Shown: positions 1 to 6,688 of the stretch, piece after piece
Layout: each line of letters starts with the position of its first letter
Position numbering within the stretch: the first letter of the stretch is position 1
Assembly: GCA_003599475.1 (NCBI GenBank)
Contig: QZKK01000228.1
Span: 1-17,033, forward strand
Direction: 5' to 3'
DNA from: Desulfobacteraceae bacterium
Lineage (GTDB): Bacteria; Desulfobacterota; Desulfobacteria; Desulfobacterales; SURF-15
Length of the DNA: 17,033 nucleotides
Position numbers and translations under genes: made by a program
Notes under the pieces: model-generated
What the model was told of the DNA's origin: nothing
Databases searched by the model: none
What the model saw: the letters and a program-made list of their open reading frames with translations, nothing else

Positions 1-5
1 GCGGC

Positions 6-99
6 ACCGCATGCGCCAAGCTGCCATAGAATCACATACTCGGAATCAAGAAGTATCAGGGCCAATGTAAAATGACCAAAGTAAAGTTACGAAGTCAAA
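6..99 (+). repeat. Left arm of a 94-bp perfect inverted repeat
   Basis: Bases 6-99 are the exact reverse complement of 16940-17033. Position 6 pairs with 17033, and the match ends at a C/T mismatch at position 100 (partner 16939), with only three more matching bases beyond. The arm begins with an 8-bp palindrome (CGCATGCG, 8-15) and includes the ATG and first nine codons of the channel-like gene at the right end. Five further bases lie to the left of the arm, so the repeat could continue outside the window on the right. It may be a real inverted duplication or a product of assembly or amplification; the sequence alone cannot decide. Confidence 0.97.
72..99 (+). pseudogene. 5' fragment of the channel-like gene (second copy)
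   Basis: The ATG at 72 followed by codons for MTKVKLRSQ is identical to the start of the channel-like gene at 16967 on the other strand. After codon nine the sequence departs from that gene. The frame then runs through unrelated residues to a stop at 132-134, giving a 20-residue product that lacks the pore and the membrane helix. This is a relic of the inverted duplication and not a functional gene. Confidence 0.85.
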
Positions 100-202
100 C
101 TAAGCATTCCCAAAATTCTGATGCATGTTTGTGAGTGGGAAATTTTTCAGGTAAAGCGCTCTTGTCAATGATGTAACTTGATTTTATTTCATTGCTCATC
201 AT
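95..202 (-). pseudogene. N-terminal fragment of a conserved hypothetical protein, cut at the repeat junction
   Basis: On the minus strand an ATG-ATG pair at 202-197 follows a Shine-Dalgarno-like AAGGAAAG. It opens a 35-codon frame that includes LPEKFPTHKHASEFWECL and stops at 97-95. From memory, this resembles the N-terminus of a conserved hypothetical family of small soluble proteins in which EFWE is followed by a long helical body. That identification was not searched. Here the frame ends where the 94-bp inverted repeat begins: only the last codons and the stop come from repeat sequence. The gene is therefore broken at the junction, with roughly the first 33 codons left. It lies 83 bp downstream of the membrane-protein gene on the same strand and may once have been co-transcribed with it. 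Confidence 0.65.
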
Positions 203-285
203 TAGTTCTTTCCTTGCCAGTGATCCCTTGTACGCCCAAGGTCGAGTTTTAGCCGCGAGCGATTAACAAGTCATCTCGGTTTTCA

Positions 286-669
286 TCATTTGCCCAAGAA
301 ATCGTGAAGTATGTTAACGTATATAACTGGAACAACGAAAAACGTGAGGTATCCGACCAATTTCAATATTATGGCAAACAGCAACAGTCCGTTGCTTCTC
401 TGACCACGCAACGTGAAGTCGCGCCAATCCTTTCTCATTATTAACCAAGATGGAAGGAAGAATACAAATGCAACGAGACTGGCGACGAAGATACCAGGAA
501 AGAACACGAGGATTCCAGGCAACCATAGTAAATGCCATGAGTAGGCAACATATATCCATCCGACGAGACACCAGATAACAATGGCGACATTGCAATAGGA
601 CATAGCCCGAAATTCGTAGGCTTTATCTTCCTGTGCCACCATCTCAGGTGTTGGCGTTTGATTGTTCAT
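286..669 (-). CDS. Small three-helix integral membrane protein of unknown function
   Basis: This 127-residue protein has a polar N-terminus (residues 1-22) followed by three hydrophobic segments at about 25-43, 49-77 and 95-120. The short loop between the second and third is basic (residues 79-91, RKDWRDFTLRGQR). I do not recognise a family and see no catalytic motif. I chose the ATG at 669. An in-frame TTG at 693 lies within a few bases of the predicted transcription start (TATAAT at 701-696), which makes it an unlikely initiator. The gene is AT-rich compared with the core of the window, which suggests accessory origin. The broken gene at 95-202 follows on the same strand. A small inner-membrane accessory or immunity-type protein is possible, but nothing in the sequence supports a specific role. 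Confidence 0.7.
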   Translation of the reverse strand: MNNQTPTPEMVAQEDKAYEFRAMSYCNVAIVIWCLVGWIYVAYSWHLLWLPGILVFFPGIFVASLVAFVFFLPSWLIMRKDWRDFTLRGQRSNGLLLFAIILKLVGYLTFFVVPVIYVNILHDFLGK

Positions 670-695
670 TTCTCTGGTTTCTGGACCCAACAATG

Positions 696-723
696 ATTAT
701 ACCGAAAAAATTCGGCATATCAG
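696..723 (-). promoter_or_regulatory. Sigma70-type promoter with an overlapping palindrome for the membrane-protein gene
   Basis: Read on the minus strand, CTGATA (723-718) and a perfect TATAAT (701-696) are separated by 16 bp, which puts the transcript start about 20 nt before the ATG at 669. The spacer contains the palindrome CCGAA-AAAA-TTCGG (702-715), placed where a bound repressor would block RNA polymerase. A second inverted repeat, TTGGCA-ccata-TGCCAA (735-751), lies just upstream of the -35 box. The promoter is well supported by sequence; the operator role is inference. Confidence 0.6.
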
Positions 724-879
724 GGATATTAAAATTGGCACCATATGCCAAATTGTTTATTATATCCGAAATTTAGACGAAAATTTTCAGGATATTGAAA
801 TCGAAAAATGTGGAATTTTTTCTACATTTCGCCGGATATATCCGATATGTGAGAAAAAATTCGGGATATCCAAATATTG
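704..879. repeat. Gene-free AT-rich segment bracketed by a direct repeat and rich in palindromes
   Basis: The 12-mer GAAAAAATTCGG occurs at 704-715 and again at 853-864, each time followed by a base and then ATATC. Between them lie TTGGCA/TGCCAA (735-751), a near-perfect inverted repeat with 10-bp arms (AAATGTGGAA at 806-815, TTCTACATTT at 820-829) and the perfect palindrome CGGATATATCCG (833-844). Short open frames here on both strands have no recognisable features. The density of ATATCC/GGATAT motifs suggests a dispersed intergenic element or regulatory region rather than coding sequence. Confidence 0.5.
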
Positions 880-1377
880 AAACCCTTTTTTTGAAAAAAT
901 AACGATCCCGTCTTAATTTTTCCAAGCGGTTTGGACGAATTGGCATCCGCGACAATGCAAACAAGCGCAGGGGAATGGCTATATGGAGCAAGTCGAAAAG
1001 CAGCGGATTGAGGGTCTTTACGCTCGTTGCGGCCATGATATCCATCCGTTTTGGGGTCTTTAGCGCGGAACTCGGATGATCATGCAAGAACCTTAATATC
1101 CCGATATTGTGATGGGAGCCGTTTTCGTATATCGAAAATTTGCCGAAAATTCAACGATAAAAATAAAAAAGCCGATTTCATCGGATCGATTGTCATATCC
1201 TAAGACGATATTCCTCTTCGCATCGGTATTTTCTGTGGGAAAAGATCTCAGAATTGCGGAGCCCGGGTAGATCGGCTCTGGAGTACCGGAATCGAATCGA
1301 TTACAGTGTCCTCAAAGAGGCTATTTTCATGCGGCAGTCGATTGCCACCAATTTGCGGGCGTCCATCAACTCAAAAC
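880..1377. other. Intergenic region upstream of the GH31 gene, no gene seen
   Basis: I see no convincing gene here. An open minus-strand frame crosses part of it without a credible ribosome site or recognisable protein. ATATCC-type motifs continue to about 1110. A short hairpin (CCGAT-ttc-ATCGG, 1172-1184) lies next to an A-rich run at 1158-1170. The GH31 frame is open upstream to 1254, but those codons precede the signal peptide and lack a good ribosome site. I found no strong -35/-10 pair for the GH31 gene. Confidence 0.5.
1158..1184 (-). terminator. Weak candidate intrinsic terminator on the minus strand
   Basis: Read on the minus strand, CCGAT-GAA-ATCGG is followed by C and then a run of T with one A (1170-1158). 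The stem has only 5 bp. No minus-strand gene lies just upstream of it, so it would stop only antisense or distant transcription. It may be chance. Confidence 0.25.
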
Positions 1378-1382
1378 AGGAG
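1378..1382 (+). promoter_or_regulatory. Shine-Dalgarno site that fixes the GH31 start
   Basis: AGGAG lies 6 nt before the ATG at 1389, an ideal spacing. The encoded protein then begins directly with a typical signal peptide. In-frame ATGs further upstream (1254, 1329) lack comparable sites and would bury the signal peptide inside the protein. Confidence 0.75.
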
Positions 1383-1388
1383 AGCGCC

Positions 1389-4300
1389 ATGAAAGCGATC
1401 TGCAAGAATTTGCTTTTTGGCTTGCTGATATTTCTGCTTCTGCAGCAGGCAGTCGATGCGGAGGTTTTCCGGAAGAAATTCATAAGCCCCCCGGCTTATC
1501 TGATTGTCGAAGTGCTGGATGACGACCTGGTGCACTTCGAGCTCTCTGCCGCAGGGAGCGGGCCGGCGGTTCATACGCCGCTGTATACCTCTCCGATGGT
1601 GTTTAAAACCGATTACAGCGGTCCTTCCTTTATTTCGGAAAACGGAAATACCATCGAGACCGGGGATATCCGGCTGGAGATCGACCCCGTGAATCTGTGC
1701 GTCACGGTTCGCGACAAGACCCGGGCAGATGTGTATCTGACCACCTTGTGCCCGGATGAGCTTACCCAGGCCTTTAAAGGATTGAATATCGATCCGGGTG
1801 CGATCCAGAACGTGTATGGGCTTGGACAGCAGTTCAAGATTCAAGGTTCATCCGATGGGGATTGGATCGCTTTCGGGGTGCGGGAGGGGCTCGGGTTGGG
1901 AAACGGTTTTCAGGGGTTTCAGAATGCGGCGGTGGGAAACGTGCAGATCCCGGTCATGTATGCCGTGGGCGGCGACAACCTGAACTACGCGCTTTTTGTG
2001 GACAATGTCTACAAACAGAGGTGGGATTTCGGGGCTTTCTGGTGGCAGGTGCGCATGTTCGGCGACCAGATGCGCTTTTACATGATGACCGGAGCCGATC
2101 TTCCCGACCTCAGGGCGGACTATATGGAACTGACCGGCAGGCCGCCGGTTCCGCCAAGAAAAGCCTTCGGCCTGTGGGTGTCCGAGTTCGGATATGACAA
2201 CTGGGGCCAGATCGATGCCCTGCGGTCCGGATTGCGAAACGACGGTTTCCCGGTGGACGGCTTCGTTCTGGACCTCAACTGGTTTGGCGGGGTAAAGCCT
2301 GACGATCCTTCCAGAAGCACCATGGGAAGACTGAACTGGGATATGGAAAATGCAGACGGAAACCCTTACTTTTTCCCGGATCCGGGAATTAAAATCGAGC
2401 AGTATGCCGCAGATCACATCGGCCTTGCCGCAATCGAAGAGTCTTATCTTGCTGATACCACGGCCACCTTTTCCCAGATGCCAAACGGGCTATCCTCCTA
2501 TCGAAGAACAAACGGCAAGTGCGATCCGTTGAACCAGGTAAACCCCGTAACCGATGTGACCGGCTTCTGGGGCACGGGACGGATGATCGACTGGTCGGAC
2601 CCTGCGGCAGGCGAGTGGATCCACAGTCACCGCCGAATGCCGAACCTCGTGCAAAAAGGGGTCACCGTGCACTGGACAGACCTCGGGGAGCCGGAAAGCT
2701 TCAAGGCGGACGCCTGCTACGAAGGGGTCGAGAACCCGGAAAGCGGGCCGAAAAACGAGCATTCCGATATCCATAACCTCTACAACCTGCTCTGGAACGA
2801 ATCCATCTGGAACGGATACTTCGACAACCGGGGGCAGGCCAATCACCTCGGCGAGGTCAACTCCCGCCCCTTGATCCTGACCCGCTCCGGGGCTTCCGGG
2901 ATCCAGCGCTTCGGAGCCGCGATGTGGTCCGGGGACATCGCCTCCAGTCTCGAGTCACTGGCCACCCACGCCAATGCGCAGATGCACATGTCCTTTTCGG
3001 GAATCGACTTCTATGGCGCGGATGCGGGGGGTTTCCGCAGGGAGGTTCTGCCCTACAACGACAAAGGGGGTTCTTACCGCGGGTACGAAGAGGAGATGTA
3101 CACCCAGTGGTTTGCAAACGCGGCCTGGTTCGATGTGCCGGTGCGTCCCCACACCGACAACGAGTTCGTGAAGGTCACTCCACCCTATGCCACCGCTCCG
3201 AACCTTGTGGGAAAGAAAGAAAGCAATCTTAAAAATATCCGCCAGCGCTATGAGCTGATCCCCTACTACTATTCCCTGGCCTACCGCGCCCACCTCTTCG
3301 GCGAACCGGTCGTGGCGCCCCCGGTTTTCTACTACCAGAACGATCCCAAGATCCGCAGGATGGGCCACGAGAAGCTGATCGGAAAGGATCTTCTGGTGGG
3401 AATCTTAGCCAGGCACGGGGAATACGAGCGCGATGTCTATCTGCCGGCCGGCAGGTGGGTCAACTATCATACCCACGAGTGGGTAAGCAGCAACGGGCAG
3501 GTAGTCGAAGACGTCCCCGTGTACCGGGATGGGATCCTGCGGCTGCCCGCCTTTGCCCGTGCGGGAGCGATCCTGCCCCAGTCGCATGTGGATGAAAGCA
3601 CCAAAGATGCCTTCGGCCACCGCAAAGAAGGTGCCTCCGCCCGTCAAGAGCTCATCGTAAAGGTGTTTGCGGGCACCGCACCCTCAAGCTTCATCCTCTA
3701 TGAAGACGACGGCAGGACCCTGCGGTACGGGATCGACCGCAGGCCCGTATATTCCTTCCGCACCACGGAGATCACCCAGCATCAGAGCGCCGCCGATACG
3801 GTCCTGGTCACGATCCACCCTGCAGTGGATGTCAACTCCCCTTTCAGCGGGGCGCCCATGGAAAGACCCAACGTCGTCAAACTGGTGGTTGAGGGAAGGA
3901 GGGCGGCTTCGGTGCGCCTGAATGGACAGCCGCTGATTGAGCACGCTTCAGAAAGTGCTTTCGATGCGGCTCAAAGCGGATGGCTCAATGCCGGTAATCA
4001 TCTGGTTCTGGTCAAAACCGAGCCCATGAACGTTTACGGCACGACCAAAACCTTTTCTTTCGACTTGGCGCCCGTTCCTCCGTCCACCTCGGTAAATTTT
4101 GTCTGCGATCAAGGCTTCACCGCATCCGGGGAGGGGATCTATGCGGTCGGCAGCATCGCGGAGCTGGGAAGCTGGGATCCGGACCGGGCGGTACCGCTCG
4201 ATCCCAATATCTACTATGAATACATCTGGAATCCCCCTGAAGGCCACAACGGCCCCGGGCCTTCGGCTCCGGTGTGGACGGGGGTCGTTTCCGGCATCCC

Positions 4301-4439
4301 GCCCGGCACGAGGCTGGAGTGGAAATGCATCCGAAAGCGGGAAGACGGCACAGGACCGGTGGTTTGGGAGCCGGGGGACAACAACGTGTTTACAACGACC
4401 GGATCGGGTTATGCGGGGAGAAGCTACGGGGCGTTCTAA
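1389..4439 (+). CDS. Secreted GH31 alpha-glucosidase/transglucosidase with C-terminal CBM20
   Basis: This 1016-residue protein should hydrolyse or transfer alpha-linked glucose outside the cytoplasm. Residues 1-24 form a signal peptide (MKAICK, then a Leu-rich core, cleavage after VDA). An N-terminal beta-sandwich follows, and the GH31 barrel starts near residue 258 (AFGLWVSEFGYDNWGQ). The retaining nucleophile is Asp431 in HWTDLGEPE. The acid/base is Asp516 in MWSGDIASS, preceded by the family's RSGASGIQRFG stretch and followed by GADAGGF. C-terminal beta domains come next. Residues from about 900 to the end form a CBM20 starch-binding domain (VNFVCDQGFTASGEGIYAVGS, ELGSWDP, LEWKCIRK), which points to starch, glycogen or a related alpha-glucan. 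The GLGEP-like nucleophile context and the CBM20 leave room for transglycosylation; exact linkage specificity cannot be read. The gene stands alone, convergent with recD, with no visible maltose or glycogen operon. Confidence 0.92.
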   Translation: MKAICKNLLFGLLIFLLLQQAVDAEVFRKKFISPPAYLIVEVLDDDLVHFELSAAGSGPAVHTPLYTSPMVFKTDYSGPSFISENGNTIETGDIRLEIDPVNLCVTVRDKTRADVYLTTLCPDELTQAFKGLNIDPGAIQNVYGLGQQFKIQGSSDGDWIAFGVREGLGLGNGFQGFQNAAVGNVQIPVMYAVGGDNLNYALFVDNVYKQRWDFGAFWWQVRMFGDQMRFYMMTGADLPDLRADYMELTGRPPVPPRKAFGLWVSEFGYDNWGQIDALRSGLRNDGFPVDGFVLDLNWFGGVKPDDPSRSTMGRLNWDMENADGNPYFFPDPGIKIEQYAADHIGLAAIEESYLADTTATFSQMPNGLSSYRRTNGKCDPLNQVNPVTDVTGFWGTGRMIDWSDPAAGEWIHSHRRMPNLVQKGVTVHWTDLGEPESFKADACYEGVENPESGPKNEHSDIHNLYNLLWNESIWNGYFDNRGQANHLGEVNSRPLILTRSGASGIQRFGAAMWSGDIASSLESLATHANAQMHMSFSGIDFYGADAGGFRREVLPYNDKGGSYRGYEEEMYTQWFANAAWFDVPVRPHTDNEFVKVTPPYATAPNLVGKKESNLKNIRQRYELIPYYYSLAYRAHLFGEPVVAPPVFYYQNDPKIRRMGHEKLIGKDLLVGILARHGEYERDVYLPAGRWVNYHTHEWVSSNGQVVEDVPVYRDGILRLPAFARAGAILPQSHVDESTKDAFGHRKEGASARQELIVKVFAGTAPSSFILYEDDGRTLRYGIDRRPVYSFRTTEITQHQSAADTVLVTIHPAVDVNSPFSGAPMERPNVVKLVVEGRRAASVRLNGQPLIEHASESAFDAAQSGWLNAGNHLVLVKTEPMNVYGTTKTFSFDLAPVPPSTSVNFVCDQGFTASGEGIYAVGSIAELGSWDPDRAVPLDPNIYYEYIWNPPEGHNGPGPSAPVWTGVVSGIPPGTRLEWKCIRKREDGTGPVVWEPGDNNVFTTTGSGYAGRSYGAF

Positions 4440-4512
4440 TGTGATCTGAAATCTCCTGCTGCTCAGGGAAGCAGTGATGGTTGGCTCGGCCTCATCGAAA
4501 TATCGAGAATGC

Positions 4513-4536
4513 TGGAATACTGGAATATTGGAAAAT
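4513..4536 (+). repeat. Three-unit 8-bp tandem repeat between GH31 and recD
   Basis: Units TGGAATAC, TGGAATAT and TGGAAAAT follow one another in the 163-bp gap between the two convergent stop codons. On the opposite strand, the same unit family recurs after recB at 6663-6686. I see no GC-rich hairpin with a T-run in this gap that would clearly terminate either gene. Confidence 0.75.
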
Positions 4537-4602
4537 TGTCGGGTTCAAAAAGCAGCAGCATAAACATATGACCGCATTTCCATCCATTACTGCCGGTATC
4601 GG

Positions 4603-6594
4603 CTACCACATCAACCCCGACTGTCTTTGGATTTTCCTTGCAAGCGCCGTATCCAGGGCTCCTTTGCGGCCGTACAGCACGACCCGCTTTTTAGCCCTCG
4701 TAATCCCGGTGTAGACGATCTCCCGGGTGAGCAGCCGGTGGTTCTCGTCATCGGGAAAAACGAGAAGAACGTCATCGAATTCAGAGCCCTGGCTTTTGTG
4801 GACGGTGACGGCAAAAGCGAATTCCCAGGAGGGCAAAAGATTCACCGGAAAGCTGATGTAGAAGTCGGAACGATGAAAAAACGCTCTGTAAGTCCGGTTT
4901 GCATCCTTGATCATTACGCCGACATCCCCGTTGAAAAGCTCTTTCGAATAATCGTTGCGGGTGATGATGATGATGGCACCGGAAAAACCCTCGGACAACC
5001 TTGTCGCCGGAGGATCCAAACGGCGAATCAAGACATCGGAAACCACCTCGTTGATGCCCGTGCATCCGTAGATGCCGCTTCGAAGAAAAGATAGAATCCT
5101 TGCCCGTTCGACGACCGAAAAGATGCGGTCTAAAAGAGATCTCCCCGGTTCGGAAGACGCAACGGGGCCGGCTTCCGTCTTTTCAGCCGCGGCGATTAAG
5201 CTCACATAGCTTTCCCTGCCCTCGGACACCGGGTCAAGATACTGATAGGCTGCCCAGCGATGAAGATGCTGCTTCCATTTCCCCGGATCTTCCGCATCGA
5301 CAAATGCCCACCTGTCCGGGGCCTGGGCCAGGGCCTCGGTAAAGGAGACGGCGCGAAAGGCCGGGAAGGTGCCCCGATTTACCTGATTTGCCAATTCCAG
5401 CAGGCGGGCTCCCGAACGGTAGACTTTCTGCAGGACGACAAACCGTCCTTTGAATCGCGAAGCCCCCCTTGCATCGGGAATCATTTCGGCGAAAACGGCG
5501 CCGGCTTCGACGGAAGGGAGCTGATTTTTGTCTCCCAGAAGAATCAGCTTCGAATGCGCCGGATCGATTGCCTGGAGGAATTTATCCAGCATAACCATAT
5601 CGACCATGGAGACTTCGTCGACGACCACCGCGGCTGCGGGAAGTGGATTGCTCTTGCAGTAAAAGAAATCGTTGCGAAAACTCCTGTATCCGAGGATTTT
5701 GTGCAGGGTGCTCCCCTTTTGGCCCATCAGTGCGGAATCCTCGGAAGACGGGCGCTGTATGGAAGCGATGTTTTTTTGAACCGTTTCGGTCATTCTCTGT
5801 GCCGCACGCCCGGTAGGAGCTGCCAGGAGGATGCGGGATGCGGGAATGCCGCTTCGAACGAGGCAGCGAAGGATGTTTACCATCAGAGAGGTTTTTCCGG
5901 TTCCCGGCCCGCCCGAAACAATCGAAAAGGAAGACTTCAGGGCCAGCCGGATGGCTTCCATCTGCTGCGGATCCCGTGCAATCGGAGATTTGTTTCGCCC
6001 GAAACGGAGGACAAGCGGATCGGTATAGATCTCTTCGATGAGTTCGTCTGCGTCGCTGCCCTCCAGGGCTGAGGCTCCCGCCTGGTTTAAAAACGCCTCC
6101 ATCCGGTCTTTCAGACGTTTTTCATGCGCGTGGTGCTTTTGAAAATAAAGCAGGCTGCCGCCGCTCGATCGATCCAGGATCAACGGCATGTATTCACCGA
6201 CGTTTTGGGTGATCAGTTTTTGATATCTTCCCGCCGCAAGGCTGAGATGAAACTCGGAGACAACGGCATCCGCTATGATCCTGTCTTTTTCCGGCACCTG
6301 CCGCAAGAAGTGTCCGGGATCGATATTCAGACAGAGGCTTCCTTCCTCAAGTCCCGCGAACATGGCCGTCAACACCACAACAAGCGACGCATCTCCCCGG
6401 CAGTCGCCGAATTCCAATAGATCCCTTAGGGTCATCAAATCCAGGAAAGAGATCTCCATAAAACGGAAAAGCGGAAGCAGCGGTTCGATCGACCCCTTGT
6501 CCGATTCTTTGATGATCTTAAAGTCGATCAGCCGTTCCAGGATCGGATCCGGGAGCGGATCTTTGTCATGAATTGAAGCAGTTGTCCTCGTCAT
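4603..6594 (-). CDS. recD: RecD subunit of exonuclease V (5'-3' helicase)
   Basis: RecD is the fast 5'-3' helicase motor of the RecBCD complex. With RecB and RecC it unwinds broken DNA ends in the cytoplasm before RecA loading. The 663-residue product has an N-terminal helical region (about 1-190) that contacts RecC. The superfamily 1B motor carries Walker A GGPGTGKT (228-235), Walker B DEVSMVD (from 326), LLGDKNQLPSVEAG, and the C-terminal VHKSQGSEFDD (598-608) with TGITRAKKRV. Length is slightly above the 608 residues of the E. coli protein. I chose the ATG at 6594. The frame is open to a TTG at 6633, but that start lies inside an ATTCAAA tandem repeat. The Shine-Dalgarno site of the ATG is weak, so translation may depend on upstream recB. 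It is the last gene of recC-recB-recD and is separated from recB by 94 repeat-filled bases. Confidence 0.93.
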   Translation of the reverse strand: MTRTTASIHDKDPLPDPILERLIDFKIIKESDKGSIEPLLPLFRFMEISFLDLMTLRDLLEFGDCRGDASLVVVLTAMFAGLEEGSLCLNIDPGHFLRQVPEKDRIIADAVVSEFHLSLAAGRYQKLITQNVGEYMPLILDRSSGGSLLYFQKHHAHEKRLKDRMEAFLNQAGASALEGSDADELIEEIYTDPLVLRFGRNKSPIARDPQQMEAIRLALKSSFSIVSGGPGTGKTSLMVNILRCLVRSGIPASRILLAAPTGRAAQRMTETVQKNIASIQRPSSEDSALMGQKGSTLHKILGYRSFRNDFFYCKSNPLPAAAVVVDEVSMVDMVMLDKFLQAIDPAHSKLILLGDKNQLPSVEAGAVFAEMIPDARGASRFKGRFVVLQKVYRSGARLLELANQVNRGTFPAFRAVSFTEALAQAPDRWAFVDAEDPGKWKQHLHRWAAYQYLDPVSEGRESYVSLIAAAEKTEAGPVASSEPGRSLLDRIFSVVERARILSFLRSGIYGCTGINEVVSDVLIRRLDPPATRLSEGFSGAIIIITRNDYSKELFNGDVGVMIKDANRTYRAFFHRSDFYISFPVNLLPSWEFAFAVTVHKSQGSEFDDVLLVFPDDENHRLLTREIVYTGITRAKKRVVLYGRKGALDTALARKIQRQSGLMW

Positions 6595-6620
6595 CGCATC
6601 ACAGTTGCAGTTAGAACTTG

Positions 6621-6651
6621 ATTCAAAATTCAAAGATTCAAAGATTCAAAT
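6621..6651. repeat. ATTCAAA tandem repeat upstream of recD
   Basis: Four units follow one another: ATTCAAA, ATTCAAAG, ATTCAAAG and ATTCAAAT. They lie 27 bp before the chosen recD start, inside the recB-recD gap, and overlap the alternative TTG start of recD. Repeat-number change here would alter the recD leader and, for the TTG start, its frame. Confidence 0.8.
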
Positions 6652-6662
6652 AGACTTCATTT

Positions 6663-6686
6663 TTCCATTATTCCATCATTCCATTG
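6663..6686. repeat. TTCCATNN tandem repeat just after recB
   Basis: Units TTCCATTA, TTCCATCA and TTCCATTG end 2 bp before the recB stop codon (6691-6689 on the minus strand). Their complement is the same TGGAATNN family seen at 4513-4536. The two repeat tracts together fill most of the recB-recD gap. Confidence 0.8.
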
Positions 6687-6688
6687 CT

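Noticed and set aside
203..285. Possible integron attC site after the membrane-protein gene
   Set aside because: The AT-rich same-strand small genes prompted a look, but I found no matching RYYYAAC/GTTRRRY pair, and no integrase gene is in view.
704..879. CRISPR array
   Set aside because: The repeats are only two, short and imperfect beyond 12 bp, with no regular spacers and no cas genes.
773..1087. 104-codon open frame on the minus strand
   Set aside because: No ribosome site and no recognisable protein; its sequence follows the ATATCC-rich repeat block.
1254..1388. Upstream extension of the GH31 frame to the ATG at 1254
   Set aside because: The inner ATG at 1389 has an ideal AGGAG site and begins a signal peptide; the extension lacks both.
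5260..6072. 270-codon open frame on the plus strand opposite recD
   Set aside because: It is antisense to a conserved RecD core; long antisense frames are common opposite GC-rich genes.
6595..6633. Longer recD start at a TTG (6633)
   Set aside because: It lies inside a tandem repeat, and the extra residues match nothing expected of RecD.
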